Source of the DNA: an uncultured Lactobacillus sp.
GTDB taxonomy: Bacteria > Bacillota > Bacilli > Lactobacillales > Lactobacillaceae
Reading direction: 5' to 3'
Length of the DNA: 8,246 bases
Assembly (NCBI GenBank): GCA_945281075.1
Contig: CALYQE010000085.1
Span: forward strand, 1-8,246
The notes below the pieces were generated by a model that was not told the DNA's origin, did not search any database, and was given only the letters and a program-made list of their open reading frames with translations. The first letter of the stretch is position 1, and each line of letters opens with the position of its first letter. The position numbers and the translations under genes are program-made. Below are positions 1 through 6,409 of the stretch, piece by piece.

Positions 1-145
1 ACATGCTGCTGTTGTTGGACTTTCACTTGGTATTCCAGTTGTTGTTGGTGTAACTGATGCAACTGAAAAGATCGCCGGCGAGACAACTATTACAGTTGAC
101 GCACGTCGTGGTGCAATTTACCAAGGTGAAGTTTCAAATCTGTAA
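1..145 (+). CDS. pyk: Pyruvate kinase, C-terminal end (partial)
   Basis: Reading from base 2 gives 47 codons to a TAA at 143-145. The translation starts [17 protein letters not shown] and ends [11 protein letters not shown]. This matches the extra C-terminal domain carried by pyruvate kinases of Bacillus and lactobacilli, which resembles the mobile phosphohistidine domain of PEP-utilising enzymes; the first His would be the last part of its TSHAAVVG-like motif. The enzyme makes pyruvate and ATP from phosphoenolpyruvate and ADP in the cytoplasm, the last step of glycolysis. The catalytic part lies outside the window. A strong terminator follows directly, so pyk closes its own transcription unit. 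Lactobacilli usually carry pfkA upstream, which cannot be checked here. The family call is confident despite the short fragment, because this tail is conserved. Confidence 0.88.
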   Translation, partial: HAAVVGLSLGIPVVVGVTDATEKIAGETTITVDARRGAIYQGEVSNL

Positions 146-159
146 TTAATGTGTTAATA

Positions 160-194
160 AAAAAAGTCAGCAATCGAGCTGACTTTTTTATTTT
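160..194 (+). terminator. Intrinsic terminator after pyk
   Basis: A perfect 12-bp stem is formed by 160-171 and 178-189 (core AAGTCAGC / GCTGACTT) with a 6-base loop, AATCGA. The T-rich tail runs to about 194. The A-run on the left and T-run on the right could make it work on both strands. It starts 14 bases after the pyk stop codon and separates pyk from the cvfB operon. Confidence 0.92.
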
Positions 195-213
195 GCACAA
201 AAATTAAATAAAA

Positions 214-251
214 TTGGCGATTAGCGCTTTTTTCCGGTAAAATGGTATACT
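214..251 (+). promoter_or_regulatory. Probable promoter of the cvfB-rluB operon
   Basis: Two overlapping candidates are visible. One is TTGGCG (214-219) with TAAAAT (238-243) at 18-bp spacing. The other is TATACT (246-251) preceded by TG one base upstream (243-244), an extended -10 box that would need little -35 help. Either lies between the pyk terminator and the cvfB ribosome binding site AGGGGAG (278-284), which sits 6 bases before the ATG at 291. I cannot tell which is used. No other promoter is evident before the one inside rluB. Confidence 0.55.
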
Positions 252-290
252 TGTTGAAGAAGAAATTATGTAAAATTAGGGGAGAAGTTA

Positions 291-1178
291 ATGCTTGGCA
301 CGATTGCAAAAGGAAAAATTATTGATCAAAATGATGAGGCCTATTATGTTCAAATTGACGGCTTAACTTATGAGTTAAAGCGTAAGGAAGTGACGCAAGA
401 AGAGCAGCCAGAGCTAGGCTCTGAAGTAAGAGGCTTCATTTATGATGATAAGCAGCATAATCGTGAAATGACGCAATTTTTACCTTTTGCTCAAGCTGAC
501 CAGTATGGCTGGGCAAAAGTTACCGAAGTCAAGGGTGATTTAGGTGTTTTTGTTGATATTGGCTTACCCGATAAAGATGTAGTGGTGTCATTAGACGATT
601 TGCCGTTTGATCGAGAGCACTGGCCTCACAAAGACGACCAGCTGCTAGTCCATCTTGAAACTGACCAAAAGGAGCGCATCTGGGCAAAATTAGCTGATGA
701 GAATATCTTCGAACAGCTGTCCGCCCGTTTTCCAAATGACATGGTCAACAAGGATGTTTTTGCTACCGTTTATTCCAGTCGTGAAGTTGGTTCATTTGTC
801 ATAACAAGTGATTATTACCTTGGCTTTGTCCACTCTTCGCAGATGATTAGACCGTTGCGCTTAGGTGAGCAGTTTAAGGGCCGCGTTATTGGGATTAGTC
901 AGTATGGCCGCTTGAATCTAAGTAGCTTGCCACGTGCCTTTGAAGAAATTGACGATGATGCCCAGATGATTTTGATGAGTTTGCGGCGCAAAAGAGACAA
1001 AACATTGCCTTTTTATGACAAATCCGACGCTGCAGAAATTAAAAATTACTTTGGCATTTCCAAATCTGCCTTTAAGCGCGCAATTGGCCATTTGTTGAAA
1101 GCCAGATATATTTCCGAAGATAAGGAAATTGGCACAATCACTTTGATTAACGATCCAGAAGACAAAGAGAATGCGTAA
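291..1178 (+). CDS. cvfB: CvfB-family S1-domain RNA-binding protein (YitL type)
   Basis: This 295-residue cytoplasmic protein has the layout of CvfB/YitL: an N-terminal OB-like segment (about 3-65), an S1-like segment (about 73-135, containing GWAKVTEVKGDLGVFVDIG), another S1-like segment (about 155-215, ending GQYGRLNLS-like as ISQYGRLNLSSLP), and a C-terminal winged helix (about 225-287, with YFGISKSAFKRAIGHLLK). Family members bind RNA through the S1 folds; in Staphylococcus aureus CvfB affects virulence gene expression. The exact role in lactobacilli is not known to me. The start is set by AGGGGAG at 278-284, 6 bases upstream. Length is normal for the family. It is the first gene of the operon and its last 8 bases overlap xerD, which suggests coupled translation. 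The family call is firm; the physiological target is unknown. Confidence 0.9.
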   Translation: MLGTIAKGKIIDQNDEAYYVQIDGLTYELKRKEVTQEEQPELGSEVRGFIYDDKQHNREMTQFLPFAQADQYGWAKVTEVKGDLGVFVDIGLPDKDVVVSLDDLPFDREHWPHKDDQLLVHLETDQKERIWAKLADENIFEQLSARFPNDMVNKDVFATVYSSREVGSFVITSDYYLGFVHSSQMIRPLRLGEQFKGRVIGISQYGRLNLSSLPRAFEEIDDDAQMILMSLRRKRDKTLPFYDKSDAAEIKNYFGISKSAFKRAIGHLLKARYISEDKEIGTITLINDPEDKENA

Positions 1179-2070
1179 CTTACAAGAAGACATCGAAGAT
1201 TACTTAAGGTACGGTCAGATCGAGCGGGGCTTAAGCAATAATACGATTACTGCCTACCGGCAGGATTTAAGTGATTTTTTGGCGTTTTTAAAGAACGAAG
1301 GCTTGACTTCATGGCCAACCAAAGCCGTTGACATTGATGCTTTTTTAGCCGGCCAGCGTGATTTAAAAAAGGCAACGAGTTCAATTAGCCGGATGATTTC
1401 TAGTTTAAGGAAGTTTTACCAGTGGCTAGTCCGCCAAAACATTCAAAAGCTAAACCCGATGCTAGAAATTGATTCTCCTAAAAAGGAACACCGCTTGCCA
1501 GTTGCACTCAGTATTAATGAGGTAACCGACCTGCTGAGCCAGCCAGATGTTAACACAAAGCTTGGGGTGCGCGACCGTGCATTGCTGGAAACGCTCTATG
1601 CCACTGGCATCAGGGTTAGCGAGTTGATCAATCTCAAGTTTAATGACCTCCATGCGGAGCTCAAGCTGCTCAAAGTATTTGGTAAAGGTTCAAAAGAGCG
1701 CCTAATCCCAATTAGTGATGTGGCTGTTTCTTGGATTGAAAGCTATCAGCAGAAAGTGCGTGATCCGTTGCTTTTAAAAGTGGGCCAAAACAGTGATTTT
1801 ATTTTTCTTAACAACCGTGGTGGAGCATTGACGAGGCAAGCAGTTTGGCAAATCATTAAAAAATATTGTCAATTGGCAGGAATTACGAAAAACGTGACGC
1901 CTCACACATTGCGCCATACTTTTGCGACCCATTTGCTTGAAAACGGCGCCGATTTAAGGGTAGTTCAAGAAATTCTGGGCCACTCCGACATTAGCACCAC
2001 GCAAATTTATACCAATTTGTCACAGAAGCATATTTTACAGGTCTACGCAAAAACACATCCACGAGTTTAG
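1171..2070 (+). CDS. xerD: Tyrosine recombinase XerD
   Basis: This 299-residue protein has the N-terminal SAM-like DNA-binding domain (about 3-90) and the C-terminal catalytic domain (about 108-290). All catalytic residues of the family are visible: Arg148 (ATGIRVSEL), Lys172 (FGKGSKERL), His245 and Arg248 (HTLRHTFA), His271 (LGHSDIST) and nucleophile Tyr280 (QIYTNL). Their positions are nearly those of E. coli XerD. With a XerC partner it would resolve chromosome dimers at dif during cell division, assisted by FtsK; the partner is not in this window. The ATG lies inside the end of cvfB (8-base overlap), with only a weak AGAAGA site at 1157-1162, so translation is probably coupled. Its place just before ribT, scpA and scpB puts two chromosome-segregation functions in one operon. 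XerD rather than XerC is inferred from length, spacing and operon context; no dif site is present here. Confidence 0.9.
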   Translation: MRNLQEDIEDYLRYGQIERGLSNNTITAYRQDLSDFLAFLKNEGLTSWPTKAVDIDAFLAGQRDLKKATSSISRMISSLRKFYQWLVRQNIQKLNPMLEIDSPKKEHRLPVALSINEVTDLLSQPDVNTKLGVRDRALLETLYATGIRVSELINLKFNDLHAELKLLKVFGKGSKERLIPISDVAVSWIESYQQKVRDPLLLKVGQNSDFIFLNNRGGALTRQAVWQIIKKYCQLAGITKNVTPHTLRHTFATHLLENGADLRVVQEILGHSDISTTQIYTNLSQKHILQVYAKTHPRV

Positions 2071-2078
2071 GTGATTAA

Positions 2079-2429
2079 ATGTTAATTGAATGCAAAAACG
2101 ATAAAGAAAAAGTGGCAATGGGGTTATTATCCTATTTACCTGATTTCAAAAATTTAAATAATTTAAAGGATGAAATTCAGCTCAATAAAAACAGTCCGGA
2201 ATTTCGGCTGTTTTTGTACCGTGATCAGAACCCTAATTTTGTTGGCGTAATTGGAACGCAATGGGATGGCAAATTTATTATTATTCGTTATCTTTCACTT
2301 GTTCCAGATTATCGCAAACCCAAATATGAGGCGGAAGCGGTTTGTGAATTGGCGGCTAATAATCCGCAAAAAACAATCAGTACCGTGCCTGAGTATATTT
2401 ATTTAATTAAGTATTTAGAACAAAAGTAG
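2079..2429 (+). CDS. ribT: RibT-like GNAT-family protein
   Basis: This small protein has 116 residues. The N terminus (MLI, then KVAMGLLSYLPDFKNLNNL at 11-29), a middle FLYRDQNPNFVGVIGTQ (45-61) and IIIRYLSLVPDYR (67-79) follow the pattern of Bacillus subtilis RibT, a putative N-acetyltransferase at the end of the rib operon. In GNAT enzymes a Q/R-x-x-G-x-G/A loop after this strand binds the acetyl-CoA pyrophosphate. Here the corresponding stretch is YRKPKYEAEA (78-87) with no glycines, so acetyltransferase activity is doubtful. The reading frame is intact, so it is not simply a pseudogene. Its ribosome binding site AGGTGA (2069-2074) overlaps the xerD stop codon. It lies 4 bases before scpA, the same ribT-scpA order seen in bacilli, but without ribD, ribE, ribBA or ribH nearby. 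The substrate is unknown. Confidence 0.75.
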   Translation: MLIECKNDKEKVAMGLLSYLPDFKNLNNLKDEIQLNKNSPEFRLFLYRDQNPNFVGVIGTQWDGKFIIIRYLSLVPDYRKPKYEAEAVCELAANNPQKTISTVPEYIYLIKYLEQK

Positions 2430-2433
2430 TCCT

Positions 2434-3171
2434 ATGAGTAATAACCTAACTTTAGAATTGCCCAACTTTGAAGGGCCACTTGATTTATTGCTGCACTTAA
2501 TCAAGTCACAAAAAATTGATATTTATGACATTCCAATTGCTCAGATTACCAGTCAATATTTATCTTATTTGCACCAAATGCAAAAGTTGAACTTGAAAAT
2601 TGCGGGTGAATACTTCGTGATGTCTTCCATGCTTTTACGAATTAAATCGCAATCTTTGCTGCCCCAAAATGATTTTACAGACGATGAGCAAATAGAAGAT
2701 GACCCGCGTGATGAATTAGTCCAGCAATTGGTACAGTATTCGGTGTTTAAGAAAATTTCCGCTTATTTTAAAGAGCGCAATGATCAGGTCCCAATTACAG
2801 CGGCGAAGGAAGAAAGCGTGCCGGAAACGAAAAAAGTGCAGCCTCTTCCTTTAGGACAAGTTACGCCTACAGAACTGGCTAATACCTTTATTGTTATCTT
2901 GCAACGCTTAAAAATCAGGCAGCCCGATATTGTGTCGGTCGACGTTAATGAAACACCGATTACTGATATGATTGAATTTTTGCGGCAAAGGCTGAAAAAA
3001 AGACACCACATCAGTTTTTTTGTTTGTTGTGATAAGCTGAGAAACGTCTCAGATGTGATAGGTTTATTTTTAGCGTTACTTGAATTATGTAAAAAACAGG
3101 AAATAAAAGTTGAACAAGCACGTACTTTTGGTGATTTGGAATTAGAAAGTATTGATCATGATGGTAAGTAA
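2434..3171 (+). CDS. scpA: Segregation and condensation protein A (kleisin)
   Basis: This 245-residue kleisin subunit joins SMC and ScpB in the bacterial condensin that compacts and separates newly replicated origins. The N-terminal domain has the signature [13 protein letters not shown] (11-23) followed by [15 protein letters not shown] (29-43), the helices that contact the SMC neck. The middle (about 85-140) is acidic and linker-like, the part that binds ScpB. The C-terminal winged helix (about 176-238, [25 protein letters not shown] onward in the family pattern) binds the SMC head. Length is normal. The ATG lies 4 bases after the ribT stop, and I see no Shine-Dalgarno sequence in the 15 bases before it, so translation probably depends on ribosomes finishing ribT. 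It overlaps the start of scpB. smc itself is not in the window. Confidence 0.95.
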   Translation: MSNNLTLELPNFEGPLDLLLHLIKSQKIDIYDIPIAQITSQYLSYLHQMQKLNLKIAGEYFVMSSMLLRIKSQSLLPQNDFTDDEQIEDDPRDELVQQLVQYSVFKKISAYFKERNDQVPITAAKEESVPETKKVQPLPLGQVTPTELANTFIVILQRLKIRQPDIVSVDVNETPITDMIEFLRQRLKKRHHISFFVCCDKLRNVSDVIGLFLALLELCKKQEIKVEQARTFGDLELESIDHDGK

Positions 3172-3769
3172 AATAGCTGAACTCGAAGCTTTGCTTTATG
3201 TGGCCGGCGATAATGGTATTTTAACCGAAAATCTTTGTGATTTATTACAGGTTGAGCGCGCAGCTTTGCGCGAACTGGCTAAAAATTTAACCGCCAAACT
3301 GCAGCAAAATAATGACTGCGGTCTACAGCTGCTGCATCTTAATCATAGCTATAAATTAACGACTAGACCCGAGGTAAGCAAGGCAGTTGCCGGATTTTTT
3401 CAAAAGGACTTGTCGAAAAGTCTTAGTCAATCTGCTTTGGAAATTTTAGCAATTATTGCATATCGGCAACCGATTACAAGGATTGAAATCGATGAAATTA
3501 GGGGCGTTAATTCTTCAGGCGCCTTGCAAACTTTAATTTGGCGCGGGTTAATCAAGACTGAGGGTAAAAAAGACGTTCCTGGGCATCCAAACCTATATGT
3601 TACCAGTGATTATTTTTTACAATATTTTGGTTATCAAAGTCTCGCGGATTTGCCGTTAATTGAAGATTTTGAAGATGAAGAGATTAATGCTGAAGGTGAA
3701 ATTGACTTGTTTTCGGCTAATGGCCAAGCTGACCAAAAAATCGCCGAAGCACAAAAAGGAGATAAGTAA
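3158..3769 (+). CDS. scpB: Segregation and condensation protein B
   Basis: ScpB is a dimer of paired winged-helix domains that binds the ScpA linker and regulates the SMC-ScpAB complex. With an ATG at 3158 the protein has 203 residues, normal for the family. The first winged helix covers about 1-80 ([19 protein letters not shown] near the start) and the second about 85-160, containing the strongly conserved [16 protein letters not shown] (93-108), IDEIRGVNS (111-119) and [11 protein letters not shown] (140-150). The C-terminal 35 residues are acidic and loosely conserved. Three starts are possible: TTG 3152, ATG 3158 and ATG 3161. The weak AGAAAG at 3144-3149 is 8 bases from 3158, so I prefer that one, but 3161 is nearly as good. 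All overlap the end of scpA. The stop codon shares one base with the rluB start (TAATG). Confidence 0.93.
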   Translation: MMVSKIAELEALLYVAGDNGILTENLCDLLQVERAALRELAKNLTAKLQQNNDCGLQLLHLNHSYKLTTRPEVSKAVAGFFQKDLSKSLSQSALEILAIIAYRQPITRIEIDEIRGVNSSGALQTLIWRGLIKTEGKKDVPGHPNLYVTSDYFLQYFGYQSLADLPLIEDFEDEEINAEGEIDLFSANGQADQKIAEAQKGDK

Positions 3770-4488
3770 TGGGATTACAACGTTTGCAAAAAGTTATTGC
3801 CGAGGCCGGCATTGCTTCTAGGCGGAAAGCTGAAAAGCTGATCCAAGAGGGCAGAGTGACTGTTGATGGGGAAATCGTCACTAAATTAGGTACCAAGGTC
3901 GACACCTTTAGTAATATTACCGTTAATGGTGAACCCATCGAGCGTGAAAGTTTACATACTTACCTTTTTTATAAGCCGCGTGGCGTCGTCTCCACTGTGA
4001 GCGATGATAAGGGGAGAAAGACCGTGGTGGATTATTTTCAAGATTTACCGTATCGTCTTTACCCAGTTGGCCGTCTCGATTATGATACTTCGGGATTATT
4101 GCTGATGACTAATGACGGCGAATTGGCAAACTTGTTAATGCATCCTCGCAATAAAGTGGCGAAAGTTTACGTGGCGAAAATTGAGGGCCAGTTGCAACCT
4201 GAAGAGATCAAACGTTTAAGCCGCGGGATTGAAATTGAGCACCATAAGACTGCTCCTGCTAAGGTAAAAGTAATTCGCAGCGATCAAAAGAAAAAAATGC
4301 AAATTGTTCAATTAACCATTTATGAAGGACATTATCATCAAGTTAAGCGGATGTTCAAGGCCGTAGGCCATCCGGTAAAAAAACTTGCACGTGAACGTTA
4401 TTCTTTTTTAACGCTCGGCAATTTAGTTTCAGGAAAATACCGCGAATTATCGCATGCTGAAGTTGACAGATTAAAGCATGTGGACTAG
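3769..4488 (+). CDS. rluB: Ribosomal large subunit pseudouridine synthase B
   Basis: This 239-residue enzyme of the RsuA/RluB/RluE/RluF family converts a uridine of 23S rRNA (U2605 in E. coli for RluB) to pseudouridine during ribosome assembly. An S4 RNA-binding domain occupies about 3-60 (RLQKVIAEAGIASRRKAEKLI at the start). The catalytic domain carries YPVGRLDYDTSGLLLMTNDG (98-117), in which Asp104 of GRLD is the expected nucleophile. The later FKAVGHPVKKLARERY region is also typical. It starts from an excellent site, AAGGAGA (3756-3762), 6 bases before an ATG that overlaps the scpB stop. The scpA-scpB-rluB order is common in Firmicutes. Its last codons contain the promoter for the ribU leader. 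Assignment to RluB rather than another RsuA-family member rests on the neighbourhood and the family pattern. Confidence 0.93.
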   Translation: MGLQRLQKVIAEAGIASRRKAEKLIQEGRVTVDGEIVTKLGTKVDTFSNITVNGEPIERESLHTYLFYKPRGVVSTVSDDKGRKTVVDYFQDLPYRLYPVGRLDYDTSGLLLMTNDGELANLLMHPRNKVAKVYVAKIEGQLQPEEIKRLSRGIEIEHHKTAPAKVKVIRSDQKKKMQIVQLTIYEGHYHQVKRMFKAVGHPVKKLARERYSFLTLGNLVSGKYRELSHAEVDRLKHVD

Positions 4489-4491
4489 TAT
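4463..4491 (+). promoter_or_regulatory. Promoter of the FMN riboswitch-ribU unit, inside the end of rluB
   Basis: A perfect -35 box TTGACA (4463-4468) is followed after 17 bases by TAGTAT (4486-4491), a 4/6 match to the -10 consensus. Transcription would begin near 4498, about 20 bases before the riboswitch aptamer. The -35 and spacer lie in rluB coding sequence and the -10 overlaps its stop codon. No terminator separates rluB from this leader, so read-through from the upstream operon may also reach the riboswitch. Confidence 0.7.
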
Positions 4492-4518
4492 TAAATTGTC
4501 AATTGAATAAGAGTTTGT

Positions 4519-4627
4519 TGTCTTCATGGCAGGGTGAAAATCCCGACCGGTGGTGAGAGTCCACGACCCACGTAAGTGGTGGAACCAGTTATGGTACCGA
4601 TAGTTAAAGTCTAGATGAAAGAAGACA
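4519..4627 (+). promoter_or_regulatory. FMN riboswitch aptamer (RFN element)
   Basis: The conserved RFN core is clear: GGCAGGGTGAAAATCCCGAC (4528-4547), then CCGGTGGTGAGAGTCCACGA, an ATGGTACCGATAG segment (4591-4603), and AAAGTCTAGATGAAAGAAGA at the 3' end. The closing stem P1 is TGTCTTC (4519-4525) with GAAGACA (4621-4627). One side stem is CCAC/GTGG (4568-4571/4576-4579) closed by a GTAA tetraloop. This RNA binds flavin mononucleotide. With the terminator at 4680-4716 it should reduce ribU expression when FMN is plentiful. Confidence 0.96.
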
Positions 4628-4679
4628 GATCAGACTAAAGGTTAGTTGGATTTATTAAATTTGATGCTTACTTTTAATG

Positions 4680-4716
4680 GGGTCTGTTGCTTGAAGCAGC
4701 AGACCCATTTGTTTTT
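4680..4716 (+). terminator. Riboswitch-controlled terminator before ribU
   Basis: An 11-bp stem pairs 4680-4690 (GGGTCTGTTGC) with 4696-4706 (GCAGCAGACCC), with one G-U pair and a 5-base loop TTGAA, followed by ATTTGTTTTT. This is the expression platform: with FMN bound, transcription should end here. The left arm GTCTG (4682-4686) is complementary to CAGAC (4631-4635) just after the aptamer, a candidate anti-terminator pairing, though it is short. The T-run is followed at once by the ribU Shine-Dalgarno GGGAGG (4717-4722). Confidence 0.88.
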
Positions 4717-4731
4717 GGGAGGTAAGTATTT

Positions 4732-5415
4732 TTGAAACGAAAAAGTTCAAGCAATTTAGCGAATATTATTGCTTATGCTTTGATTGGAACAATTTCCTTT
4801 ATACTGATGGAGATCGCTTTTCCGTTGCCTGTGACAAGTTTTTTAAAGTTTGACTTTTCTGATGTCATCATTACGATTGGCACTTTTCTGTTTGGCGCAG
4901 GTCCCGGAATCTTTATTGCTTTGGTTAGAATGGTTATTGATCTCATTTATAAGGGCTTTGCGCTGCCTAGCGTTATCGGCCAATTGGCAGCCTTGCTAGC
5001 ATCAATTTCGTTTGCGATGCCATTTTACTTTGTTACCAAGAATGTTTCGGCTGATGAGAAAAATAAAGTAAAGCGGCATTTAAAACCATTTTTGGGCATA
5101 GCACTAGGAATTATCGCCATGACAATTGTTTTGGCAACCCTTAACGCTTTGATCTTAACGCCAATTTATGCAGTTTCAACTGTTTCGGATCTACCGAAAA
5201 TCAGTAATTATGCTGGCTTGTTGAACTTTACTGAAAAAGTTTATTTAGGGCAACTGCTTCACATTCCTTCAATGTCTTCGTATATTTTTGGCATTATTGT
5301 TCCCTTTAACTTGCTAAAAGGGGCGATCAATGGTGTAGTCGTTTTCTTGCTATTCGAAACTGTTTTAAGAAATTTAAAACCATTTGTTCGCAAGTATTTT
5401 AATTTAAACAAATAA
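4732..5415 (+). CDS. ribU: Riboflavin ECF transporter substrate-binding subunit RibU
   Basis: This integral membrane protein has 227 residues, slightly longer than usual, and about six hydrophobic segments (roughly 9-33, 45-72, 77-102, 118-146, 182-212, with the third region possibly split). It is the S-component that captures riboflavin and pairs with the shared EcfA-EcfA'-EcfT energising module, which is encoded elsewhere. The hallmark LKFDFSD (38-44) after the first segment and PFNLLKGAINGVV (191-203) near the end are typical of RibU. The start is TTG at 4732, 9 bases after the strong GGGAGG at 4717-4722; no ATG fits better. The FMN riboswitch immediately upstream independently supports riboflavin as the substrate. 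A terminator follows 4 bases after the stop, so ribU forms a single-gene unit. A Lys-rich loop (103-117) is inserted between segments. Confidence 0.93.
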   Translation: MKRKSSSNLANIIAYALIGTISFILMEIAFPLPVTSFLKFDFSDVIITIGTFLFGAGPGIFIALVRMVIDLIYKGFALPSVIGQLAALLASISFAMPFYFVTKNVSADEKNKVKRHLKPFLGIALGIIAMTIVLATLNALILTPIYAVSTVSDLPKISNYAGLLNFTEKVYLGQLLHIPSMSSYIFGIIVPFNLLKGAINGVVVFLLFETVLRNLKPFVRKYFNLNK

Positions 5416-5419
5416 AATG

Positions 5420-5455
5420 AAAGCACTGGCTCTGTTTGTACACCGGTGCTTTTTT
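5420..5455 (+). terminator. Intrinsic terminator after ribU
   Basis: A 10-bp stem pairs AAAGCACTGG (5420-5429) with CCGGTGCTTT (5443-5452), with one G-U pair and a 13-base loop, and runs into six T (5450-5455). It ends the riboflavin-uptake unit and insulates it from the next promoter. Confidence 0.88.
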
Positions 5456-5473
5456 ATTTGTCATTCGAACCTG

Positions 5474-5501
5474 TTGCTTTAATTTCAACATGTGTTACAA
5501 T
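5474..5501 (+). promoter_or_regulatory. Promoter of the oxidoreductase-Rrf2 operon
   Basis: TTGCTT (5474-5479) and TACAAT (5496-5501) are 16 bases apart, and a TG one base upstream of the -10 box (5493-5494) makes it an extended -10. The distance to the oxidoreductase start (5546) is normal. The -10 box lies at the centre of a long inverted repeat, so a bound dimer would block RNA polymerase. Confidence 0.72.
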
Positions 5502-5516
5502 GAACATGTTAAAATT
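5481..5516 (+). promoter_or_regulatory. Inverted-repeat operator, probable Rrf2 regulator site
   Basis: Arm AATTTCAACATGT (5481-5493) is the reverse complement of ACATGTTAAAATT (5504-5516) except for one base (5486 against 5511). The inner 7 bases of each arm pair perfectly, and the spacer is GTTACAATGA (5494-5503). The symmetry centre lies within the -10 box. Each arm also contains the palindrome ACATGT, 16 bases apart, about one and a half helical turns. The position is ideal for repression. The nearest candidate regulator is the Rrf2 protein encoded second in this operon; that link is inferred. RNA folding is less likely to be its purpose, because most of it lies upstream of or at the expected transcript start. 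Confidence 0.7.
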
Positions 5517-5545
5517 AAAACAACAAGCATGAGAGGTTTGAAAAG

Positions 5546-6394
5546 ATGAAATATGCAGTAACAGCAGCTACGGGTAATTTTGGGAAATTGGCAGTTAGCT
5601 ATTTAGCTAAATTAGTTGATCAAAAAGAGATTGTGATTGTTGCTCGAGATCAGCAAAAAGCGGAAAAACTTTTTCCGGGCTTTGAAATTAGAGTCGGTAA
5701 TTATGATGAAGAAGCATCAATTACGGCTGCTTTAGAGGGCATTAATCGCGTGCTCTTCATTTCTTCACAACCAGGTGGCGCAGTAGAACGGAAAGTGCAA
5801 CATGAGCATGTGGTGTCAGCTCTTAAAGCAAACCACGTTGACTTTGTTGCCTACACCAGTTTTGCGCAAGCTCAAACGTCAAAAAGTGAGCTAGCACAAG
5901 ACCATAAGGCAACCGAAGAAATGATCGCTAAAGCAGATATTGCTCATTCGTTTTTACGCAATAATTGGTACTTGGAAAACGAAACAGGTTTCTTCCAAAG
6001 TGGCCAGCAGGCACACAAGGCCATCTATTGGGCCAATAATTGTGCAGGCTGGGCACTGGAAAGAGAATACTCCGAGGCAGCAGCACGGGTTTTAACTAGT
6101 GAAAATCCTAATGAAATTTATGAATTTGCCGGCCCTGCAACCACTTATAGTGCCTTAGGTGAGGGGCTTAACCAGGCACTGACAGTCAAAAGTGAAATAA
6201 GCCAAGTTACCAAAGACGAATATATTGCCGATTTGGAAGATAAGGGGCTGGATCACCCAACCGCAGCACTCTATGCTTCTTTCCAGGATCCAATCGATAA
6301 TGGTTCATTAAATGAAAACACCACGGACTTGGCATCAGTCTTAGGCAGACCATTAACTGACCTTAGTGAAGGCATTAAAGAGATCCTTAAGTAG
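5546..6394 (+). CDS. NmrA-like NAD(P)H-dependent (quinone) oxidoreductase, QOR2 type
   Basis: This 282-residue protein is an atypical short-chain dehydrogenase of the NmrA/QOR2 group. The N-terminal Rossmann fold shows TAATGNFGK (6-14), a TGxxG-type dinucleotide loop, and ARD (33-35) after the second strand, where Arg34 is placed to bind the NADPH 2'-phosphate. Later DHKATEEMI (119-127) and LRNNWYLEN (137-145) resemble E. coli QOR2 (YtfG), which reduces quinones with NADPH. The usual SDR Tyr-x-x-x-Lys pair is not evident, as expected for this group. The start is fixed by GAGAGG (5531-5536), 9 bases upstream. It is the first gene of a two-gene unit with an Rrf2 regulator, which fits a redox or quinone-stress enzyme induced by its substrate. 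The exact substrate cannot be read from sequence; a redox-sensing NmrA protein without enzyme activity is the alternative. Confidence 0.85.
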   Translation: MKYAVTAATGNFGKLAVSYLAKLVDQKEIVIVARDQQKAEKLFPGFEIRVGNYDEEASITAALEGINRVLFISSQPGGAVERKVQHEHVVSALKANHVDFVAYTSFAQAQTSKSELAQDHKATEEMIAKADIAHSFLRNNWYLENETGFFQSGQQAHKAIYWANNCAGWALEREYSEAAARVLTSENPNEIYEFAGPATTYSALGEGLNQALTVKSEISQVTKDEYIADLEDKGLDHPTAALYASFQDPIDNGSLNENTTDLASVLGRPLTDLSEGIKEILK

Positions 6395-6409
6395 GAGGGT
6401 ATTAGCATC
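6393..6409 (+). promoter_or_regulatory. Ribosome binding site that decides a non-canonical ATC start
   Basis: A full-consensus AGGAGG (6393-6398) overlaps the oxidoreductase stop codon TAG. It is followed by 8 bases and then ATC (6407-6409), the codon where Rrf2 homologues begin (M-K-Y-S-Y-K-L-S-D-A-I-H). ATT at 6401 is in frame but only 2 bases away, too close. No ATG, GTG or TTG exists in this frame between the TAG and 6524. The spacing is ideal for initiation at ATC 6407. Confidence 0.6.

Noticed and set aside
918..1193. Open frame of 91 codons on the minus strand
   Set aside because: It lies wholly across the cvfB/xerD junction, resembles no protein family I know, and has no ribosome binding site; the plus-strand genes explain the sequence.
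3152..3160. TTG 3152 as the scpB start
   Set aside because: It is too close to the weak AGAAAG site and two in-frame ATG codons follow within 9 bases; 3158 or 3161 fits the family N terminus better.
5487..5510. The ACATGT inverted repeat as an RNA hairpin or terminator
   Set aside because: It surrounds the -10 box, so most of it would not be transcribed from this promoter, and no T-run follows; a DNA operator fits better.
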